Source: GCA-2686265 sp036010965 (GTDB taxonomy: Bacteria > Planctomycetota > UBA1135 > GCA-002686595). Taken from it: a stretch of 27,356 nt of DNA. The translations under genes were made by a program, and so were the position numbers. Of this stretch, positions 1 through 8,091 are shown piece by piece. Where the stretch lies: positions 1 to 27,356 of the forward strand of contig DASCMO010000146.1 in the NCBI GenBank assembly GCA_036010965.1, given 5' to 3'. Numbering within the stretch: the stretch's first letter is position 1; the number at the start of each line of letters is the position of its first letter. The notes below the pieces were generated by a model. That model was not told the DNA's origin, ran no database searches, and saw only the letters and a program-made list of their open reading frames with translations.

Positions 1-788
1 GCTGCACCCTGCGCGGCGGGAGAGGGATCGAGACCTTCACCATCGGAGGCGACGAGAACCGCGGCGGGACCGCCCTCGCCACCCAGCTCTCCAAGGTGGC
101 GCTGCACGAGTGCGAGCTGCGAGGAGGCGACGGCGGGACGGGCTGCAGCGGGTGCTGCTACTCCGGCGGCCTGGGCGGGCACGGCGCGCACCTCGAAGAC
201 AGCACCCTCCTCGCTCAGGCCAGCGCCTTCTTCGGTGGCGACGGCGGCTGGGGAGACATTTGCGGCGATTCGGAAGACGGCGGCCACGGGCTCTGGCTCG
301 ACGGCACGACCGATGGACACCTGCTCGAGGTCCTCACCGAGGGGGGCGAGGGAGGAGCCTGCGGCTTCAACTGTGGCGACGACGGCCAGGACCTCGCCGT
401 CGGCCCCGGTGCCAGCGTGCAGCTGATCGCCGGCAGCGCGCGCACCCTCGTCGCCCCGACCCCCGTCCGCGAAGGGACCGTCGTCACCTTCACCTTCGAA
501 GGCGAACCGGGCGACGGCGCCTTCGTGCTCTTCTCCACCGGTGCGGCCTACGCCTTGATGCCGTCCCTGAAGGGCGTGCTCCTGCTCGAGCTCCCCCTGG
601 CCCAGGGGCGGCGCTACATGGGGCCCATCCCCGGCAGTGGCATTCTGCTGAAGCCCGTACCGATCCCCATGCTGGCAGGAGGGAGCGAGGACGCGACCCT
701 GTTCCTGCAGGCGATGTTCCAGGACTCCGGGGGAGGTGTCTGGCTCGCCAGTCCCACGAGCCTGGTGATCCTCGACGAGAGCTTCTGA
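1..788 (+). CDS. C-terminal part of a Gly-rich, beta-helix-like surface/exported protein (5' end outside window)
   Basis: The frame is open from base 3 to the TGA at 786-788, with no stop up to the window edge, so the gene starts upstream. The GTG at 96 is internal and not a convincing start. The visible protein has two parts. The first ~140 residues are Gly/Asp/Cys-rich with irregular repeats (GGDGG, GGLGGHG, FFGGDGG), the texture of parallel beta-helix or Gly-rich surface proteins. The last ~110 residues look like a beta-sandwich (FVLFSTGAAY, LLLELPLAQG, LFLQAMFQD) and end in VILDESF. In other proteins of this style such a C-terminal module closes long exported proteins; that is recollection, not a search. 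The function is unknown, and a structural or adhesin role is only a guess. It is convergent with the next gene, with a 38-nt gap and no clear terminator. Confidence 0.75.
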   Translation, partial: CTLRGGRGIETFTIGGDENRGGTALATQLSKVALHECELRGGDGGTGCSGCCYSGGLGGHGAHLEDSTLLAQASAFFGGDGGWGDICGDSEDGGHGLWLDGTTDGHLLEVLTEGGEGGACGFNCGDDGQDLAVGPGASVQLIAGSARTLVAPTPVREGTVVTFTFEGEPGDGAFVLFSTGAAYALMPSLKGVLLLELPLAQGRRYMGPIPGSGILLKPVPIPMLAGGSEDATLFLQAMFQDSGGGVWLASPTSLVILDESF

Positions 789-826
789 GCGATCCCGGCG
801 CGATCGAGCGGGAGCAGAGGAGTGGA

Positions 827-2998
827 TCAGCGCTCTCGGGTGCTCTCTCTCTTTGCGTAGTCATCGCCGCGCAGGAGCTCTTCGCCGAGGCGCACGAAGA
901 CCCGCCGAAGGGCGGCGGGAGGGCCGTCGAGCGCGCGGCCGCGCAGGGTGACGGCTCCGAGGGGACCGAGGTCCATGCGCTCGAGGCGCACGCTCCCGTC
1001 CGGCTCGAGCAGGACGAGCCCGTTCCTGCGCAAGGCGGCTACCACCTCGGCGCCCGGCGCAAAGCCACCCAGATCTGATCCCGCGGCGTCGTGCAGGACG
1101 CGCCCGGAGGACAGGTCAAAGGCGCGTTGGGTGTGGTTGGTCATTCCGTGTACCCACAGGATCTTCCCGGTCGGATCGAGGGTCGTGACCAGTGAGCTCG
1201 GATTGCCGCCGTCGAAATCGTGGACCCAGTCGAGCCCCCAGTCGTCGGTCCTCCAGATCTGCACCATGCCAGCATCCCCGGTGGTGCCGATCAGGCGCTC
1301 GCCAGCGTGGTCGAAGGCGAGGGTTCGCACGTCGCCGCCGAAGGGGAACCAGCCGGTCGGTTCGAAGACCGTGACCAGCGCCCCGGAGGCCACGTCGAAC
1401 ACCTGGACGAGGGGCGGGTTCGTGCCGAGGGCCAGCCACCGTCCGCGCGGATCGAGGGCGAGCGAGCGCACATCGGCCGCGGCGTCGGGCAGGGTGACGG
1501 CGACCTCGTCGCGCCAGAGGAGGGGCTCCCGGTTCGAGTCCAGGGCGGCCAGGAGAGTGCCGCCCCTGGCGACAGCCACGCGCCGCAGCGTGCCGTTCCC
1601 CGCCCCGACGGAGCGCAGGACTGCTCCGTTCGCGGCGTCAAGCAGGCGGGCCCCGTCGATCGCGCCGCCGAACACGACCAGGCGCTCACCGTCGGCCGAG
1701 AGTTGCGCCTCGCCGACGCCCCCGACGTCGCACAGGGCCGTGAGCGAGGCACCCTCGAACACGTGAGCACTACCCTGCTTGTCCACGACGACCATCCGAT
1801 CCATCGCGCTCGTGGCCTGGGCGAACGGTGCCCCGAGCTCGCGCCGGGCCAGGACGGCCCCGTGCTGCGCGTCGAGCACTACCAGTCCACCGTGCACGTT
1901 GAGGGTCCAGACCGCGCCGCAGGCGAGCACGCCGGCGTGCTTCACCCGCCGCAGGGGTGCGGGGAGGAGCGTGAGGACCTCGCCTGTGCGGGGGTCGACT
2001 CGCGCCAGTCCGCCTCGGCGCGTGGGCAGGAGCAGCGCTCCGTCCAGAACCGAGGGAGGGCGGGAAGGGGGTCGCAGGACCTCGGTGTTCAGGGTCCACA
2101 AGAGCTCGCCGGTTTTTTCGTCGTGAACGCTCTTGTGGTGCTGGGTGTTGGTCATCCAGACGACGCCTGCACGGGGGATCAGGTTGGCGTACCAGCCCTC
2201 CACCTGCCAGGCGCGCGTCAGGCCGGGCAGGGCGAGGCCGAGGACCCGCGACTTCCCGCCGAACAGGACGGCGATCTCGCCGTCGTCCGAGACACCGCCC
2301 AGCCGCCAGTCGTTCTCGTCGAGATCGAGTCCGTGCATTTCGCCGGTCTCGGGATCCACCACCTGCACGCGGTCTCCCCGGCCGAGCAGTAGCCGTTCTC
2401 CGGCGAGGGCGAGCTCGTCCCACCTGCCCGCTGCCAGCACCTCGCGGCGCTCCGGTCGCGCGAGGTCGACCCGTTCGACGGCCTCGGGGCCGCACAAGTA
2501 GAGCCGGCGCCCGTCCGAGGAGAAGCACGCCTCGCCCGCGACCCGCTCGCTGAATACCGTCCGCTCTCCGTCGAGGTCATGGACGGTCAACAGGTCTCCC
2601 TGTCTCGCCGCTGTCAGTCGGGCGTCCGGGCTCGCGAAGGCTGGCTGGTGACCGTGGTCGTTCGGCCGCTCTGTGCGCCGGAGCACCTGTCCCCGCTCGG
2701 CGTCCACCAGCACCCTCGCTCCCCGGAAGGACCACAGCGCAACCCGCAGCCCGTCCTCCGAGAATTGGGCGCCGTTCCAGTTGTCTCCCGCCGGGAAGTA
2801 GGGGCTGACCCGTAGTCCCAGGCGTGGCTCGCCGGTGTCGGTGTCCACCAGCCAGGCGTGCACCTGATCGAGCACCATCAGGTGGCGCCCCTCGGGCGCG
2901 ACGGCGAGGTGCACGTGGCGGTCGGGGACGGTCAGTTCGGGGGCGGCGTCTCCCTGGTGGACGGACGCGATGGCGAGCGCTATCAATGAGAGGATCAT
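827..2998 (-). CDS. Exported beta-propeller (WD40/PQQ-like) repeat protein
   Basis: A 723-residue protein that begins with a short hydrophobic signal-like segment (MILSLIALAIASVHQGDAA), so export is likely. The rest is built of ~40-60-residue blocks typical of beta-propellers: a Ser/Asp-Gly turn (FSSDGRRLYL, LSADGERLVV, LDPRGRWLAL, LDPTGKILWV), a short strand, then a 'V-D-x-x-x-G-x-V-L' hairpin (VVDPETGEM, VFDVASGALV, AFDLSSGRVL). These fit WD40 or quinoprotein-like (PQQ) repeats, probably two propellers given the length. No catalytic domain or Cys-rich haem site is visible, so it is best read as a scaffold or sensor-like extracytoplasmic protein. The start is ambiguous: TTG at 3001 is directly followed by ATG at 2998. 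A TAGGTT hexamer (3013-3008) lies 6 nt before the TTG and 9 nt before the ATG. I prefer the ATG. Confidence 0.85.
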   Translation of the reverse strand: MILSLIALAIASVHQGDAAPELTVPDRHVHLAVAPEGRHLMVLDQVHAWLVDTDTGEPRLGLRVSPYFPAGDNWNGAQFSEDGLRVALWSFRGARVLVDAERGQVLRRTERPNDHGHQPAFASPDARLTAARQGDLLTVHDLDGERTVFSERVAGEACFSSDGRRLYLCGPEAVERVDLARPERREVLAAGRWDELALAGERLLLGRGDRVQVVDPETGEMHGLDLDENDWRLGGVSDDGEIAVLFGGKSRVLGLALPGLTRAWQVEGWYANLIPRAGVVWMTNTQHHKSVHDEKTGELLWTLNTEVLRPPSRPPSVLDGALLLPTRRGGLARVDPRTGEVLTLLPAPLRRVKHAGVLACGAVWTLNVHGGLVVLDAQHGAVLARRELGAPFAQATSAMDRMVVVDKQGSAHVFEGASLTALCDVGGVGEAQLSADGERLVVFGGAIDGARLLDAANGAVLRSVGAGNGTLRRVAVARGGTLLAALDSNREPLLWRDEVAVTLPDAAADVRSLALDPRGRWLALGTNPPLVQVFDVASGALVTVFEPTGWFPFGGDVRTLAFDHAGERLIGTTGDAGMVQIWRTDDWGLDWVHDFDGGNPSSLVTTLDPTGKILWVHGMTNHTQRAFDLSSGRVLHDAAGSDLGGFAPGAEVVAALRRNGLVLLEPDGSVRLERMDLGPLGAVTLRGRALDGPPAALRRVFVRLGEELLRGDDYAKRESTRER

Positions 2999-3007
2999 CA
3001 AGCTGTC

Positions 3008-3013
3008 AACCTA
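3008..3013 (-). promoter_or_regulatory. Putative -10 box (TAGGTT) 6-9 nt before the propeller gene start
   Basis: TAGGTT fits TANNNT. Its 3' edge is 6 nt from TTG 3001 and 9 nt from ATG 2998, leaving no room for a ribosome binding site on a transcript that starts 6-9 nt after the box. The -35 region is weak (CTGCAA, 17 nt upstream). Same layout as several other genes in this window. Confidence 0.4.
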
Positions 3014-3164
3014 ACCACCGGGCCCGGGTCTTGCAGCGGGACGAAAATCTGGAGCAAAGCTCGCCCAGGACAAGAAATCGGCTCCAGAGGAGAATTCAGG
3101 CCGATGAGGGCGAATGGTGGTGCGTGACTCTGCCCCTGGGCTCGCTCCCCCGTGAGCCCGAGGG

Positions 3165-3170
3165 TAAGAT
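3165..3170 (+). promoter_or_regulatory. Putative -10 box (TAAGAT) for the 3228 gene
   Basis: TAAGAT is a good -10 match in GC-rich DNA and would start transcription near 3177, giving a ~50-nt leader. That leader holds a perfect 6-bp hairpin (CCGGAC 3189-3194 / GTCCGG 3200-3205, 5-nt loop) and then GAGG (3216-3219) 8 nt before ATG 3228. No convincing -35 was seen. An inverted repeat GGGCTC/GAGCCC (3138-3143/3154-3159) covers the expected -35 area. Confidence 0.35.
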
Positions 3171-3204
3171 CACAAGCACCGTATCCGGCCGGACAACTCG
3201 TCCG

Positions 3205-3231
3205 GTGAATCCCACGAGGTTCTCTCGATGA
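3205..3231 (+). CDS. Possible 8-codon leader mini-ORF overlapping the next start (ATGA)
   Basis: GTG AAT CCC ACG AGG TTC TCT CGA TGA would encode MNPTRFSR. Its TGA (3229-3231) overlaps the ATG at 3228 as ATGA, the classic termination-reinitiation junction. The first nine bases are the same as those of the mini-ORF at 11540. It has no TANNNT box at leaderless spacing and no SD of its own, so translation is unproven. The GAGG inside it may simply serve ATG 3228. Confidence 0.25.
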   Translation: MNPTRFSR

Positions 3232-4277
3232 AGCACTCTCCCCGCACCGCCCTGGCCGTCCTGGCTGTCAGCCTGCCCGCGCTCCACGCCTTCCAGCCGC
3301 GCTTCGACTCGGTCTCCTTCGCCCCCGAGGCGGGCGCGACTGTGGACAAGGAGCTCACCCTCGAGGCGACCATGTACCTCGAGGATCTGGTCATGATCCT
3401 CAACGGCTCGGAGATGCCGCCGGAGATGCTGGGCGGGGCCATGGACGAGGGGCTGATCATGAACGCCGCCGTCGAGGTCTCCGACGAGTACGTGCGCTCG
3501 GCCAAGGGCAAGCCCGTTGAACTCCTGCGCACCTTCACCGGGATGGTTCTCGAGATGGGCACCGAGAGCGAGGCCGAGACGGTAGATGAGTTCGGTGAGA
3601 TCGAGGACTCGACCGTGCGCTTCCGGTGGGACGCCGACGAGGACGAGTACATCGTCACCTACGAGGATGGTTCGGGCGACGAGGACCTGCTCGAGGGCCT
3701 CAGCCCCGACATGGACTTCCTGGCCCTCTTGCCTGACGGCGACGTCGACCGCGACGACACCTGGGAGGTCTCGGATGTCGACTCCATCGTGACCCTCTTC
3801 TTTCCTGGCGGGCTCGCCATGCCGAATCCCGGCGACGAGGAGGGCGCCGAGCTGTTCGAGGAGTTCAGCGATGAACTCGAGGCCCAGTTGAGGGAGTCAT
3901 TCGAGGACTTCACCGTCCACTGCAAGTACAACGGCGCCCGGGAGGAAGACGACGCGCGGCTCGGTGAGATCGGCTTCAAGTTCGAGGGCGAGGCTTCCCT
4001 CGACCTCTCCGACATGCTCACGGAGATGATCTCCCTTCAGGGCGGCGAGATGGACATCAGCGCTGACGTCCAGGCGACCGTGGACCTCGAGTTCGAGGGC
4101 GAGGGCACCATGCTGTGGAACCTGGGCGGCGGGCATGTCGCGGGCTTCGAGATGTCGTCCGAGATGCTTCTCTTGGGAGATATCGAAGCCGATGTGGAGG
4201 CCATGGGTGAGTCCCAGACCGTCGAGGTCTCGGTCGAGGTCGCGGGTGAGATGGAGTGGGAACTCAGCACCGACTAG
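3228..4277 (+). CDS. Secreted, strongly acidic protein of unknown function
   Basis: A 349-residue protein with a clear Sec signal peptide: KHSPR, a hydrophobic core (TALAVLAVSLPALHA), and likely cleavage after LHA near residue 22. The mature part is very rich in Glu and Asp (for example EELFEEFSDELEAQLRESFEDF). It alternates short strands and acidic helices, and has a central LLPDGDVDRDDTWEVSD segment and late alternating beta segments. I recognise no family. The ATG is well supported by GAGG 8 nt upstream (3216-3219). It is divergent from the propeller gene and convergent with the gatCAB operon (14-nt gap). The acidity might suggest cation binding or solubility outside the cell, but that is a guess. 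The start overlaps the TGA of a possible mini-ORF (ATGA). Confidence 0.8.
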   Translation: MKHSPRTALAVLAVSLPALHAFQPRFDSVSFAPEAGATVDKELTLEATMYLEDLVMILNGSEMPPEMLGGAMDEGLIMNAAVEVSDEYVRSAKGKPVELLRTFTGMVLEMGTESEAETVDEFGEIEDSTVRFRWDADEDEYIVTYEDGSGDEDLLEGLSPDMDFLALLPDGDVDRDDTWEVSDVDSIVTLFFPGGLAMPNPGDEEGAELFEEFSDELEAQLRESFEDFTVHCKYNGAREEDDARLGEIGFKFEGEASLDLSDMLTEMISLQGGEMDISADVQATVDLEFEGEGTMLWNLGGGHVAGFEMSSEMLLLGDIEADVEAMGESQTVEVSVEVAGEMEWELSTD

Positions 4278-4291
4278 CGGTACTCCGGTTC

Positions 4292-4669
4292 TCACCCTTC
4301 GCGTTTTCCGCGCCAGTTGAGGGCGCGCGTGATCAGCGGCGCGGCGATCCCGCCTGCGACCAGCAGCACACCCACCCCCAGCGCCAGGCGCCCCACGCCT
4401 GCCCAGCCGCTGGGCAGCACGGACCAGAACAGGGCCGCCGAGACGCCGCCGAAGATCACCATACCGCAGAGCAGGATCCAGCCCTCGCGGAACAGGAGGC
4501 GCAGGTCACGGCGGGCGTGCAGCCCGTCCTCCTCGAGCACCCAGCCGCGGGGCAAGGCGGCGCGCAGGCGCGCCGGGGTGGGGCGCCTGCCGTCGCGCTC
4601 GAGCTGACCCAGATCCACCAGCTCCTCGACGGGCACGCGCTCGTGGTCGGGAGGAACGCTAGGCATCAT
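4292..4669 (-). CDS. Small two-helix membrane protein, last gene of the gatCAB operon
   Basis: A protein of 124-125 residues; ATG 4669 and ATG 4666 are adjacent. Either start lies inside the 3' end of gatB, an 8-11-nt overlap that implies translational coupling. A cytoplasmic-looking first half (HERVPVEELVDLGQLERDG, then ALPRGWVLEEDGLHARRDLR) precedes two transmembrane segments: about residues 60-82 (WILLCGMVIFGGVSAALFW) and about 91-113 (LALGVGVLLVAGGIAAPLI). A basic tail (RALNWRGKREG) follows. I do not recognise the family. Its place behind gatB is not evidence that it takes part in amidation, since such operons often carry passengers. The longer reading frame upstream lies within gatB and is not used. 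Confidence 0.65.
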   Translation of the reverse strand: MMPSVPPDHERVPVEELVDLGQLERDGRRPTPARLRAALPRGWVLEEDGLHARRDLRLLFREGWILLCGMVIFGGVSAALFWSVLPSGWAGVGRLALGVGVLLVAGGIAAPLITRALNWRGKREG

Positions 4670-6152
4670 CCTCGATGATGCGCAACAGGACCTCAACCAC
4701 CTTGCGCGGGTTGGCCTTCCCACCCGAGGCCTTCATCACCGGACCAACCACCGCGCCCAGGGCCTTCGTCCGGCCGGCGCGCACGTCGGCGATGACCTGC
4801 TCCCGACCCTCGAGGGCCGCGCGGCACCAGACCTCCAACCGACCCTCGTCCTCGACCTGCTCCAGGCCCCGCTCGGCCACCACCTCGCGCGCCGTCGCGC
4901 CGCTCTTCATCATCTCGAAGAAGACCTCGCGGGCGCCGGTCGTGTGCAGCGTCCCGCCCGCCACCAGGCCGATCAACTCGGCCAGGTCGAAGGGCTTTAC
5001 GGGCAGCGCGTCGATCGAGTCGGCCTTGATCGACGCGTCTCCCAGGCCACGCAGAAGGTCGTTGGCGACCCAGTTGGCCGCTTCCTTCGGACGTCCCGAG
5101 AGGCGCGCGGTGGCCTCGAAGAAGTCGGCCACCTCGCGTGCTCCGGTCAGGACGCGCGCGTCGTACACCGAGAGCCCGAGCTCATCGCGGTAGCGCCGCC
5201 GCCGTTCGTCGGGTAGCTCGCACAACAGACCCCGTTGGCGCTCCACGAAGGACTCCGGGAGGGTGATCGGCGGCAGGTCCGGCTCGGCGAAGTAGCGGTA
5301 GTCGCTGGCCTCCTCCTTGCTGCGCATCGTGCGCGTGAGGCCCGCGCGCGCGTCGAACAGTCGCGTCTCCTGGCGCGGTCGGCGCGCCTCGTCACCGCTC
5401 TCGTAGGCCTCGATCTGGCGCGGAATCTCGAACTCCAGGGCCTCGCGCGCATTGCGGAAGGAGTTCAGGTTCTTGATCTCGACCTTCGTGCGCCACGCTT
5501 CTCCCTCGGGCCGCACGGACACGTTCACGTCGCAGCGCAGCTGCCCCTTCTCCATGTCGGCCTCCCCGGCACCGACGTAGCGGATGATCTCCTTGAGCGC
5601 CTCCAGGTACTCCACGGCCTCCTCCGGGCTCTCGATGTCCGCTTCGCTGACGGACTCGATCAGGGCCACTCCGGCGCGGTTGAGGTCCACCAGGGTCCAC
5701 TCGCCACGGTCGTGGATGGCCTTGCCGGCGTCCTCCTCGAGGTGGATGCGCGTCAGGCGCACGAAACGCCCCGACGGCAGCTGGATCCCGCCGCCCGTGC
5801 AGTAGGGCCGGTCGAACTGGGAGATCTGGTAGTTCTTTGGGATGTCGCAGTAGAAGTAGTTTTTGCGGTCGAACTTGCTCTCCGGCGCCACCTCGGCGCC
5901 CACCGCCAGGGCCACGCGCACCGCCAGCTCGAGGGCGGCGGCGTTGAGCACCGGCAGTGCGCCGGGCTGGCCTGTGCAAACTGGGCAGGTGAGGCTGTTG
6001 GGCGGCGCGCCGAAGCGCACCTCGCAGGCGCAGAAGAGCTTGCTCCGGGTCGCGAGCTGGGCGTGGACCTCCAGGCCGATGACCGGCACCCAGCGCGTGC
6101 CCGTCGCGACCGAGACCCAGGCCGTGCCGTCGCGCGTGAAGGCGTCGCTCAT
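4659..6152 (-). CDS. gatB: Asp-tRNA(Asn)/Glu-tRNA(Gln) amidotransferase subunit B
   Basis: A 497-residue protein of normal GatB length. GatB binds the mischarged tRNA and activates the carboxyl group with ATP, using ammonia channelled from GatA. The N-terminal cradle is diagnostic: VIGLEVHAQLATRSKLF, then a zinc knuckle with C41, C43, C56 and C59 (CAC...CPVC), then GQPGALPVLN. Later signatures include FYCDIPKNYQISQFD, LEEDAGKAIH, RCDVNVSVRP, VEIKNLNSFR and SKEEASDYRYFAEPDLPP. The C-terminal ~145 residues form the YqeY-like tRNA-binding tail. ATG 6152 overlaps the gatA stop by 4 nt (ATGA), which fixes the start; the open frame upstream of it is shadow. Whether the enzyme makes Asn-tRNA, Gln-tRNA or both depends on which synthetases the genome has. 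Confidence 0.97.
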   Translation of the reverse strand: MSDAFTRDGTAWVSVATGTRWVPVIGLEVHAQLATRSKLFCACEVRFGAPPNSLTCPVCTGQPGALPVLNAAALELAVRVALAVGAEVAPESKFDRKNYFYCDIPKNYQISQFDRPYCTGGGIQLPSGRFVRLTRIHLEEDAGKAIHDRGEWTLVDLNRAGVALIESVSEADIESPEEAVEYLEALKEIIRYVGAGEADMEKGQLRCDVNVSVRPEGEAWRTKVEIKNLNSFRNAREALEFEIPRQIEAYESGDEARRPRQETRLFDARAGLTRTMRSKEEASDYRYFAEPDLPPITLPESFVERQRGLLCELPDERRRRYRDELGLSVYDARVLTGAREVADFFEATARLSGRPKEAANWVANDLLRGLGDASIKADSIDALPVKPFDLAELIGLVAGGTLHTTGAREVFFEMMKSGATAREVVAERGLEQVEDEGRLEVWCRAALEGREQVIADVRAGRTKALGAVVGPVMKASGGKANPRKVVEVLLRIIEDDA

Positions 6153-7642
6153 CGCCCGCTCCCCGCGCCCGCCGGGCGGCGCTGGTGGTGGTCTGTGGCC
6201 GCCTCGAAGGCGGCGGCCACGCGCAGGATGCGCGCGTCGGCCAGAGCCGGACCGATCACCTGCAGCCCGACCGGGAGGGGCCCATCCCCGACGCCGGCGG
6301 CGAAGCCGCAGGGCAGGCTGAGCGCCGGCAGGCCGGCCAGGGAGGTGGGGACCGTCAGGCTGTCGGAGCGGTACATGGCCAGCGGGTCGTCGACGCGCTC
6401 GCCGAGGGGGAAGGCAGGAGTGGGGGAGGTCGGTCCGCAGATCACGTCGACACTCTCGAAGGCGCGCTCGAAGTCGCGCCTCAGCAGGGTGCGCACCCGC
6501 AGGGCGCGGCCGTACCAGGCGTCGTGGTAGCCCGCGGAGAGCACGTAGGTGCCGAGCAGGATGCGGCGCTTTACCTCGTCGCCGAAGGCGGCGTCGCGCG
6601 TGGCGGCGAACATGCCTTGCAGGCTGCCGTCCCCCTCGCTGCGGGTTCCGAAGCCGACGCCGTCGAAGCGCGCCAGGTTGCTCGACGCCTCCGCCGTCGC
6701 CACCACGTAGTAGGTCGGGATGGCGTGTCGCGTGTGGGGCAGGCTGATGTCCACGCGCTCGCAACCCAGTTCGACCAGGCGCTCGAGGGCCGCCTCCACG
6801 GCCCGCTGCACTTCGCCGTCGAGCTCACCGTTCACGTACTCCGCGGGCACGCCGAGGCGCAGGCCGTCCAGGCGCTCGGGGTGCTCGGGCCGCTCCGGCT
6901 CGATGGGCGGCAGGGACAAGCTGGTGGAATCCAGCGGGTCGTGGCCCGAGAGCACCCCCAGGACGCGCTCGAGATCGCGAACGCTGCGCGTGAGGGGTCC
7001 AACCTGGTCCAGGGAGGAACCGAAGGCGATCAGGCCGTAGCGCGAGATGCGGCCGTAGGTGGGCTTGAAGCCAATGACGCCGCAGAGGGCGGCCGGTTGG
7101 CGCACGGATCCGCCGGTGTCGGAGCCCAGGGCGATGGGCACCATGCGGGCAGCCACCGCCGCGGCGCTCCCGCTCGACGAGCCGCCAGGGGCGCGGGCGA
7201 GGTCCCAGGGGTTGCGCGTCGGCCCGAAGGCGGAGTTCTCCGAGGACGATCCAAAGGCGAACTCGTCCATGTTCGTGATGCCCACCACGATCGCGTCTGC
7301 GTCGAGCAGGCGACGCACGAAGGTGGCCGTGTAGGGCGCGCGGTAGTCGGCCAGCATGCGACTGCCGCAGCTCGTGACCACGCCCTCCATGCACATGTTG
7401 GCCTTGACCGCCACGGGTACACCGAAGAGTGGACCGGGGGTCTCCCCAGCGGTGCGCCGCCGATCCAGGTGCGCCGCCCGCGCCCGCGCGCTCTCACCCT
7501 CGACGGAGAGGAAGGCGCCCAGGTCGCCGTCGCGTTCATCGATGGCCGCGAGGACGGCCTCGATGACCTCGGCGCAACTCTGCTCGCCCGACAGGATCGA
7601 CTCGCGCAGGGCCGTGGCGTCGAGTGCGTCTGCGTCCCTCAA
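6149..7642 (-). CDS. gatA: Glutamyl-tRNA(Gln) amidotransferase subunit A (amidase)
   Basis: A 497-residue amidase-signature enzyme that hydrolyses glutamine to supply ammonia to GatB. The Ser-cisSer-Lys triad is intact: K80 in PVAVKANMC, S155 in APGGSSSGSAAAV and S179 in GSDTGGSVRQPA. The Gln-pocket region (GFKPTYGRISRYGLIAFGSSLDQVGP) is normal. The start is a TTG at 7642 whose last bases overlap the gatC stop (TTGA, 4-nt overlap), mirroring the 4-nt gatA/gatB overlap. No better in-frame ATG exists before the conserved N-terminal helix (LRESILSGEQSCAEVIEAVLAAI). The three subunits are thus co-translated in the order C-A-B. Confidence 0.97.
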   Translation of the reverse strand: MRDADALDATALRESILSGEQSCAEVIEAVLAAIDERDGDLGAFLSVEGESARARAAHLDRRRTAGETPGPLFGVPVAVKANMCMEGVVTSCGSRMLADYRAPYTATFVRRLLDADAIVVGITNMDEFAFGSSSENSAFGPTRNPWDLARAPGGSSSGSAAAVAARMVPIALGSDTGGSVRQPAALCGVIGFKPTYGRISRYGLIAFGSSLDQVGPLTRSVRDLERVLGVLSGHDPLDSTSLSLPPIEPERPEHPERLDGLRLGVPAEYVNGELDGEVQRAVEAALERLVELGCERVDISLPHTRHAIPTYYVVATAEASSNLARFDGVGFGTRSEGDGSLQGMFAATRDAAFGDEVKRRILLGTYVLSAGYHDAWYGRALRVRTLLRRDFERAFESVDVICGPTSPTPAFPLGERVDDPLAMYRSDSLTVPTSLAGLPALSLPCGFAAGVGDGPLPVGLQVIGPALADARILRVAAAFEAATDHHQRRPAGAGSGR

Positions 7643-7938
7643 TCCGTACCTCCGACGGTCCGGGGCACCGCGTAGAAGTCCTCGATCCGTCGCGGGGCGT
7701 TGGCGAGCAGCGCGTCGGGTTCCAGGCTCGGTCGGACCTCGTCGGGGCGCAGCACGTCGCGCGCTTCGGTAGCGGCGGTCATCGGTTCGGCGTCGCCGAC
7801 ATCGACGCCCTCGAGCATCTGGAAGTGGCGCAGAATGGCGGCGAACTGGGGGCCGAGGCGGCGCGCCTCGCCCTCGTCGATCTCGAGCCGGGCGAGGGCC
7901 GCGGTCTGGCGCACGAGGTCGTGTTCGTTGTCTGCCAT
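7639..7938 (-). CDS. gatC: Glutamyl-tRNA(Gln) amidotransferase subunit C
   Basis: A 99-residue protein of normal GatC length. GatC wraps between GatA and GatB and stabilises the complex. The N-terminal pattern (VRQTAALARLEIDEGEARRLGPQFAAILRHFQMLEGVDV) and the later DVLRPDEVRPSL and NAPRRIEDFYAVPRTV are typical. ATG 7938 opens the operon. TAGACT on the minus strand at 7984-7979 is a plausible -10 box, giving a leader of ~34 nt, but no good SD precedes the ATG (the leader is C-rich). The TGA overlaps the gatA TTG start by 4 nt. Confidence 0.95.
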   Translation of the reverse strand: MADNEHDLVRQTAALARLEIDEGEARRLGPQFAAILRHFQMLEGVDVGDAEPMTAATEARDVLRPDEVRPSLEPDALLANAPRRIEDFYAVPRTVGGTD

Positions 7939-7964
7939 GGAGGGCGGTGGGGGAGGGCCGGGTG

Positions 7965-7984
7965 GACTCCGCGGGCGGAGTCTA
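7965..7984 (-). promoter_or_regulatory. Putative gatCAB -10 box overlapping an inverted repeat
   Basis: TAGACT (7984-7979) fits TANNNT. An inverted repeat with arms GACTCCGC and GCGGAGTC (7965-7972/7975-7982) overlaps it, so a regulator bound there would cover the box. No clear -35 was found. Short GC-rich dyads occur by chance in such DNA. Confidence 0.3.
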
Positions 7985-7991
7985 CGCGCAA

Positions 7992-8023
7992 CCCCCCCCT
8001 GGAGACCATCTGAAGGGGGGGGG
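7992..8023. repeat. C8 ... G9 homopolymer inverted repeat between divergent genes
   Basis: Eight C (7992-7999), a 15-nt spacer, then nine G (8015-8023). The arms can pair into a pure G:C stem. They lie between gatC and the divergent 8092 gene, just upstream of the gatC -10 box. Confidence 0.7.
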
Positions 8024-8054
8024 ACAGGCGGGAAAACGGGATTGTGGAGAGGGC

Positions 8055-8083
8055 TTGCCCGTCGCGGCGTGCCCGTCTAGGGT
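8055..8083 (+). promoter_or_regulatory. Promoter at leaderless spacing for the 8092 membrane protein
   Basis: TTGCCC (8055-8060), a 17-nt spacer and TAGGGT (8078-8083) form a good sigma70-type promoter. Only 8 nt separate the -10 box from ATG 8092, so transcription should start at or next to the start codon. This also decides for ATG 8092 over the upstream GTG at 8044, which would lie before the -35 box. Confidence 0.55.
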
Positions 8084-8091
8084 GCTCCACC

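Noticed and set aside
1220..2392. 390-residue plus-strand frame opposite the beta-propeller gene
   Set aside because: It is an antisense shadow with repeated His/Glu/Gly/Arg patterns and no signal, while the minus strand has clear propeller repeats.
3018..3027. CCGGGCCCGG palindrome near the propeller gene promoter
   Set aside because: Ten-base G/C-only palindromes are common by chance at this GC level, and no second copy or box supports it.
4659..6764. 701-residue minus-strand frame covering gatB plus an N-terminal extension
   Set aside because: Residues before the gatB ATG at 6152 are Arg-rich shadow of gatA in another frame; the ATGA overlap with gatA fixes the start.
6185..7675. 496-residue plus-strand frame opposite gatA
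   Set aside because: It is exactly antisense to the well-conserved gatA and shows no recognisable family.
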